Positions 47,800 to 49,970 of a stretch of 49,970 nucleotides of DNA are shown one piece after another. Source of the DNA: Thermoplasmata archaeon (GTDB taxonomy: Archaea > Thermoplasmatota > Thermoplasmata > Lutacidiplasmatales > UBA184); NCBI GenBank assembly GCA_021798415.1, contig JAJZGO010000004.1, forward strand, positions 1 through 49,970, in the 5' to 3' direction. The notes below the pieces were generated by a model. That model had not been told where the DNA came from and did not search any database. It saw only the letters and a list, made by a program, of their open reading frames with translations. The first letter of the stretch is position 1. Every line of letters starts with the position of its first letter. Both the position numbers and the translations under genes were made by a program.

Positions 47800-48630
47800 G
47801 TGGCCCGCCGAGACCTCGGGGTCGCGATCCTCTCGATCGAAGGGACGAACAACGACGAGGAGCTGTTCGTCGCGCTCTCCGCGCTCGGGGCGAACCCCGA
47901 GATCGTCCACCTGAAGCAACTCGAGGGCCGGGACGTGACGCGGGAGGAGCGCCGCCGGCTCGACGACTACCGGGTCCTCTTTCTGCCCGGCGGATTCTCC
48001 GCCGGGGATTACGTCCGGGCGGGGGCGATCTTCGCCGCGCGCCTCCGGGCATCGATCGGCGTCGAGCTGGAAGAGTTCGTGCGGTCGGGACGGCTCGTGG
48101 GCGGGATCTGCAACGGGTTCCAGGTGCTGACGGAGCTCGGCCTCTTGCCCGGACGCCCGGGCGGGCGCCTCGGCGCCCCGGAGGCGGCCCTGATGACGAA
48201 CGACAGCGGCCGGTACGAGTGCCGTCCGACGTTCCTCGCGTGGGACGGCGGACGGTTTCCGGCGCTGGAGGACGTGCCGAAGGGCACGCGGTACCTCTTC
48301 CCGTCCGGCCATGGGGAGGGGAAGCTCGTCCTGAGCGGCGACGAGGAAGCGCACCGCCGTCGTCTCGAGGAGAACGGCCAGGTCCTCTTCCGCTGGGTCG
48401 CGCCGGACGGGGGGCCGGCGACGTACCCGTGGAACCCGAACGGTTCGGCGGGGAACATCGCCGGGCTCACGAACCCGGAGGGGAACGTCTTCGGCCTGAT
48501 GCCGCACCCCGAGCGGGCGCTCGACCGGGCGCAGGCGCCGGACTGGACGCGGACCGGCTCGTCGAAGGGGTACGGGGACGGGGAGAGGTTCCTCCGCGCG
48601 ATCCTCGACTACGCCGAGCGCCAGCGGTAG
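47800..48630 (+). CDS. purQ: Phosphoribosylformylglycinamidine synthase subunit PurQ
   Basis: The 276-residue class I glutamine amidotransferase supplies ammonia to PurL. It has LFLPGGFSAGDYVRAGAI, the nucleophile in GGICNGFQVLTELGLLPG, and FGLMPHPERA with the catalytic histidine and a glutamate. It is the small separate subunit typical of archaea. GTG is the start, 25 nt after a box. Its last 164 nt are overlapped antisense by the methyltransferase frame. Confidence 0.94.
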   Translation: MARRDLGVAILSIEGTNNDEELFVALSALGANPEIVHLKQLEGRDVTREERRRLDDYRVLFLPGGFSAGDYVRAGAIFAARLRASIGVELEEFVRSGRLVGGICNGFQVLTELGLLPGRPGGRLGAPEAALMTNDSGRYECRPTFLAWDGGRFPALEDVPKGTRYLFPSGHGEGKLVLSGDEEAHRRRLEENGQVLFRWVAPDGGPATYPWNPNGSAGNIAGLTNPEGNVFGLMPHPERALDRAQAPDWTRTGSSKGYGDGERFLRAILDYAERQR

Positions 48631-49270
48631 CCGGCCCCGCGGGCGCCCGACCGGCCCGGTCCGCGACATCGAGCCGCCAGACGTCAAGCCGTTCGCCTTC
48701 GAGCGATCGCGAGGCGACCACGCTCCGCCGTCCCCCCGCCGCGCGCCAGGCGCCGGCGAGCTCGTCGAGCGCGGAGGCGTCCTGTACCGTAGAGACGACC
48801 ACGTACGCCTCCCCGCGGGGGGCGAGGTGGTCGGCCAGGTCGTGGAGCAGGCGAGCGAGCACCCGGCAGCCGTCGGGACCCCCGTCGAGCGCGAGGCTCG
48901 TCCAAGGGTCGGGGTCCCGTTCCTCGGGCTGCGTCGGGAGGTACGGGGGGTTCGCGAGCACCCGATCGAACCGACCGAGGCCGTGGGCGAGGTCCGTGCG
49001 CACGCACTCGAGGTCGAGACCTTCCGACCGCGCGGCCTCCCGCAGCCTCGCGAGCGCGCCCGGGTTCCGGTCGGTCGCCACGACGCGGGCTCCCGCGCGC
49101 CCGGCCGCCATCGCGGCGATCCCGGAGCCCGCGCCGACCTCGAGCACGCGCGTTCCCGGGGCGACGGTTGCGAACGGGAGCAGGAGGAACGAATCCTCTC
49201 GCGGCGGGTAGACCGAGGGGATCGCGACCCGGGAACCTCGCCGCTCCGTTGGCGTGCGAATCCGCTGCAT
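48467..49270 (-). CDS. HemK/Mtq2-type SAM-dependent methyltransferase, long tail
   Basis: The 267-residue class I methyltransferase has LEVGAGSGIAAMAA (SAM site), VVATDRNPGAL, and the NPPY motif in VLANPPYLPTQ, typical of N5-glutamine methyltransferases of release factor or of N6-adenine enzymes. YPPREDSFLLL at the N-terminus is typical of the archaeal/eukaryal Mtq2-like group. The fold ends near residue 205; about 60 further residues are basic, low-complexity and antisense to purQ. The ATG lies 28 nt after a box. Confidence 0.82.
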   Translation of the reverse strand: MQRIRTPTERRGSRVAIPSVYPPREDSFLLLPFATVAPGTRVLEVGAGSGIAAMAAGRAGARVVATDRNPGALARLREAARSEGLDLECVRTDLAHGLGRFDRVLANPPYLPTQPEERDPDPWTSLALDGGPDGCRVLARLLHDLADHLAPRGEAYVVVSTVQDASALDELAGAWRAAGGRRSVVASRSLEGERLDVWRLDVADRAGRAPAGPATAGARRSRGSRGGTSPRPRTPSTSRSASSPAPAPGRAPARGAASGRRRSPPGS

Positions 49271-49294
49271 GGCCGTTCCGGGGCGCGATGCCTT

Positions 49295-49302
49295 CTTATT
49301 CG
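49295..49302. promoter_or_regulatory. Shared TATA-like box, methyltransferase and THEP1 genes
   Basis: CTTATTCG, centred 28 nt before the minus-strand ATG at 49270 and about 43 nt before the plus-strand ATG at 49341. Confidence 0.45.
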
Positions 49303-49340
49303 CCCCCCGCCTAGAAGGAGCGCCTACGCACTTATTCTCC

Positions 49341-49898
49341 ATGCCTCGACGTCTCTCTCCTCCGGTCAAGATCGGCATCACGGGTCTGCCCGGGGCCGGA
49401 AAGACCCAGACGCTCTTGCGGATCATCCAGCTCCTCGAGGAGGAGGGCGTGGTCGTCGGGGGGATGGTCACGGAGCCGATCGTCGAGAAGCAACGACGCA
49501 CCGGCTTCAAGATCACGAACTGGCTCACGAAGGAGCACGCGGTCTTCGCGCACGAGGGGCTCAAGTCGCGGGTGAAGTCCGGTCGCTACGGCGTCAACCT
49601 CGCCGCGCTCGAGGACCTCGGCACCCGGGCGCTCGCCCAGGCGCGCGAGTCCGCCGACGTGATCGTGATCGACGAGGTCGGGAAGATGGAGGTCGAGAGC
49701 GACCCTTTCACCCAGGCGGTCACCGAGACCCTCGACGCGAAGAAGTCGATCGTGATGACGCTCCACAAGAAGTCGCGCAACCCCTTGCTCCAGGATATTC
49801 GTCGGAGGGACGAGCTACGCCTGCTCGAGGTGACGCCGGTCAACAAGAACCTCCTCGCGTTCAAGATCGTCTACCTGATCACGGGTCGGGCGCACTAG
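49341..49898 (+). CDS. THEP1-type nucleoside-triphosphatase
   Basis: The 185-residue P-loop NTPase has ITGLPGAGKTQTLLRI (Walker A), GGMVTEPI, RTGFKI, SGRYGVNLAALEDLG, and VIVIDEVGKMEVES (Walker B), followed by VMTLHKKSRNPLLQDI. These are the full set for the THEP1 family of archaeal NTPases; the cellular role is unknown. I chose the ATG at 49341 by family length. The last 72 nt of the window after it hold nothing I can identify. Confidence 0.9.
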   Translation: MPRRLSPPVKIGITGLPGAGKTQTLLRIIQLLEEEGVVVGGMVTEPIVEKQRRTGFKITNWLTKEHAVFAHEGLKSRVKSGRYGVNLAALEDLGTRALAQARESADVIVIDEVGKMEVESDPFTQAVTETLDAKKSIVMTLHKKSRNPLLQDIRRRDELRLLEVTPVNKNLLAFKIVYLITGRAH

Positions 49899-49970
49899 TC
49901 CCGGGCCGCGAAGGGGCGACGGACCTTCTGCTCCCTACCGCCCGGGAAGGCCCGGGCCCCCGAGAGCGCG

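Noticed and set aside
1..49970. CRISPR arrays, insertion sequences, inteins, tRNA or rRNA genes
   Set aside because: I looked for repeated direct units, terminal inverted repeats with transposase motifs, intein splice motifs in PolB and RadB, and T-loop patterns, and found none that hold.

Overview
The window is 50 kb of very GC-rich (roughly 70% by eye) archaeal DNA, packed with about 54 genes and almost no intergenic space. The lineage looks like Thermoplasmatota (Euryarchaeota). Archaeal marker genes (S8e, S12, S7, EF-2, L37Ae, RpoP, SRP19, exosome Rrp4/41/42, proteasome alpha, PolB, RadB, SBDS) sit beside a non-phosphorylative Entner-Doudoroff pair and ADP-forming acyl-CoA synthetase. The extreme GC content would suit one of the uncultivated soil or sediment lineages rather than Thermoplasma. 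That placement is inference, as no rRNA is present. No tRNA, rRNA, CRISPR array, insertion sequence or phage gene was seen.

Layout. 0-4.3 kb: sugar-phosphate isomerase, pyruvoyl arginine decarboxylase, SCP2 protein, RNase HII (with no normal start codon), then KDG aldolase (broken by an in-frame TAG) and glucose dehydrogenase. 4.6-6.1 kb: S8e, SRP19 and GPN GTPase. 6.1-13.6 kb: energy metabolism and cofactors, with a TraB-like protein, Mrp/Nbp35 ATPase, ADP-forming acyl-CoA synthetase, MoaE/MoaD and a two-gene 2-oxoacid:ferredoxin oxidoreductase. The oxidoreductase would make acyl-CoA plus reduced ferredoxin, and the synthetase would convert acyl-CoA to acid plus ATP. 13.6-19.4 kb: a membrane and surface block (large polytopic protein, lipid-linked sugar flippase, three small orphans, DedA). 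19.4-23 kb: dihydroorotase, PurM and a DMT transporter. 23-26.1 kb: family B DNA polymerase preceded by a uracil-DNA glycosylase. 26.2-29.5 kb: S12-S7-EF-2. 29.6-32.4 kb: MGMT, RadB and RNase J-like nuclease. 32.5-36.9 kb: the archaeal proteasome-exosome superoperon on the minus strand (PsmA, SBDS, Rrp4, Rrp41, Rrp42, L37Ae, RpoP). 37-50 kb: YyaL-type thioredoxin-domain protein, phosphoesterase, an HTH regulator coupled to a TraB-like orphan, NMP-kinase-like protein, coiled-coil protein, glycyl-tRNA synthetase, amidohydrolase, PfkB kinase, MoeA, PurQ, methyltransferase and THEP1 NTPase.

Expression. Short AT-rich boxes (TTAA, TATA or TAAA) lie 24-32 nt before about twenty start codons, so many transcripts are probably leaderless. 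Several head-to-head pairs share one box. In three places the stop codon of one gene is itself part of the next gene's box. Internal genes of operons usually start in a 4-nt ATGA overlap.

The strongest oddity is EF-2. The P-loop Asp and the switch-I Gly of the RGIT motif are replaced together (His32 and Leu70), although the other GTPase motifs and the diphthamide histidine are intact. Other points worth a second look are the TAG three codons after the KDG aldolase catalytic lysine, the missing RNase HII start, an AT-rich codon island inside the HTH regulator, and long antisense overlaps between convergent genes.
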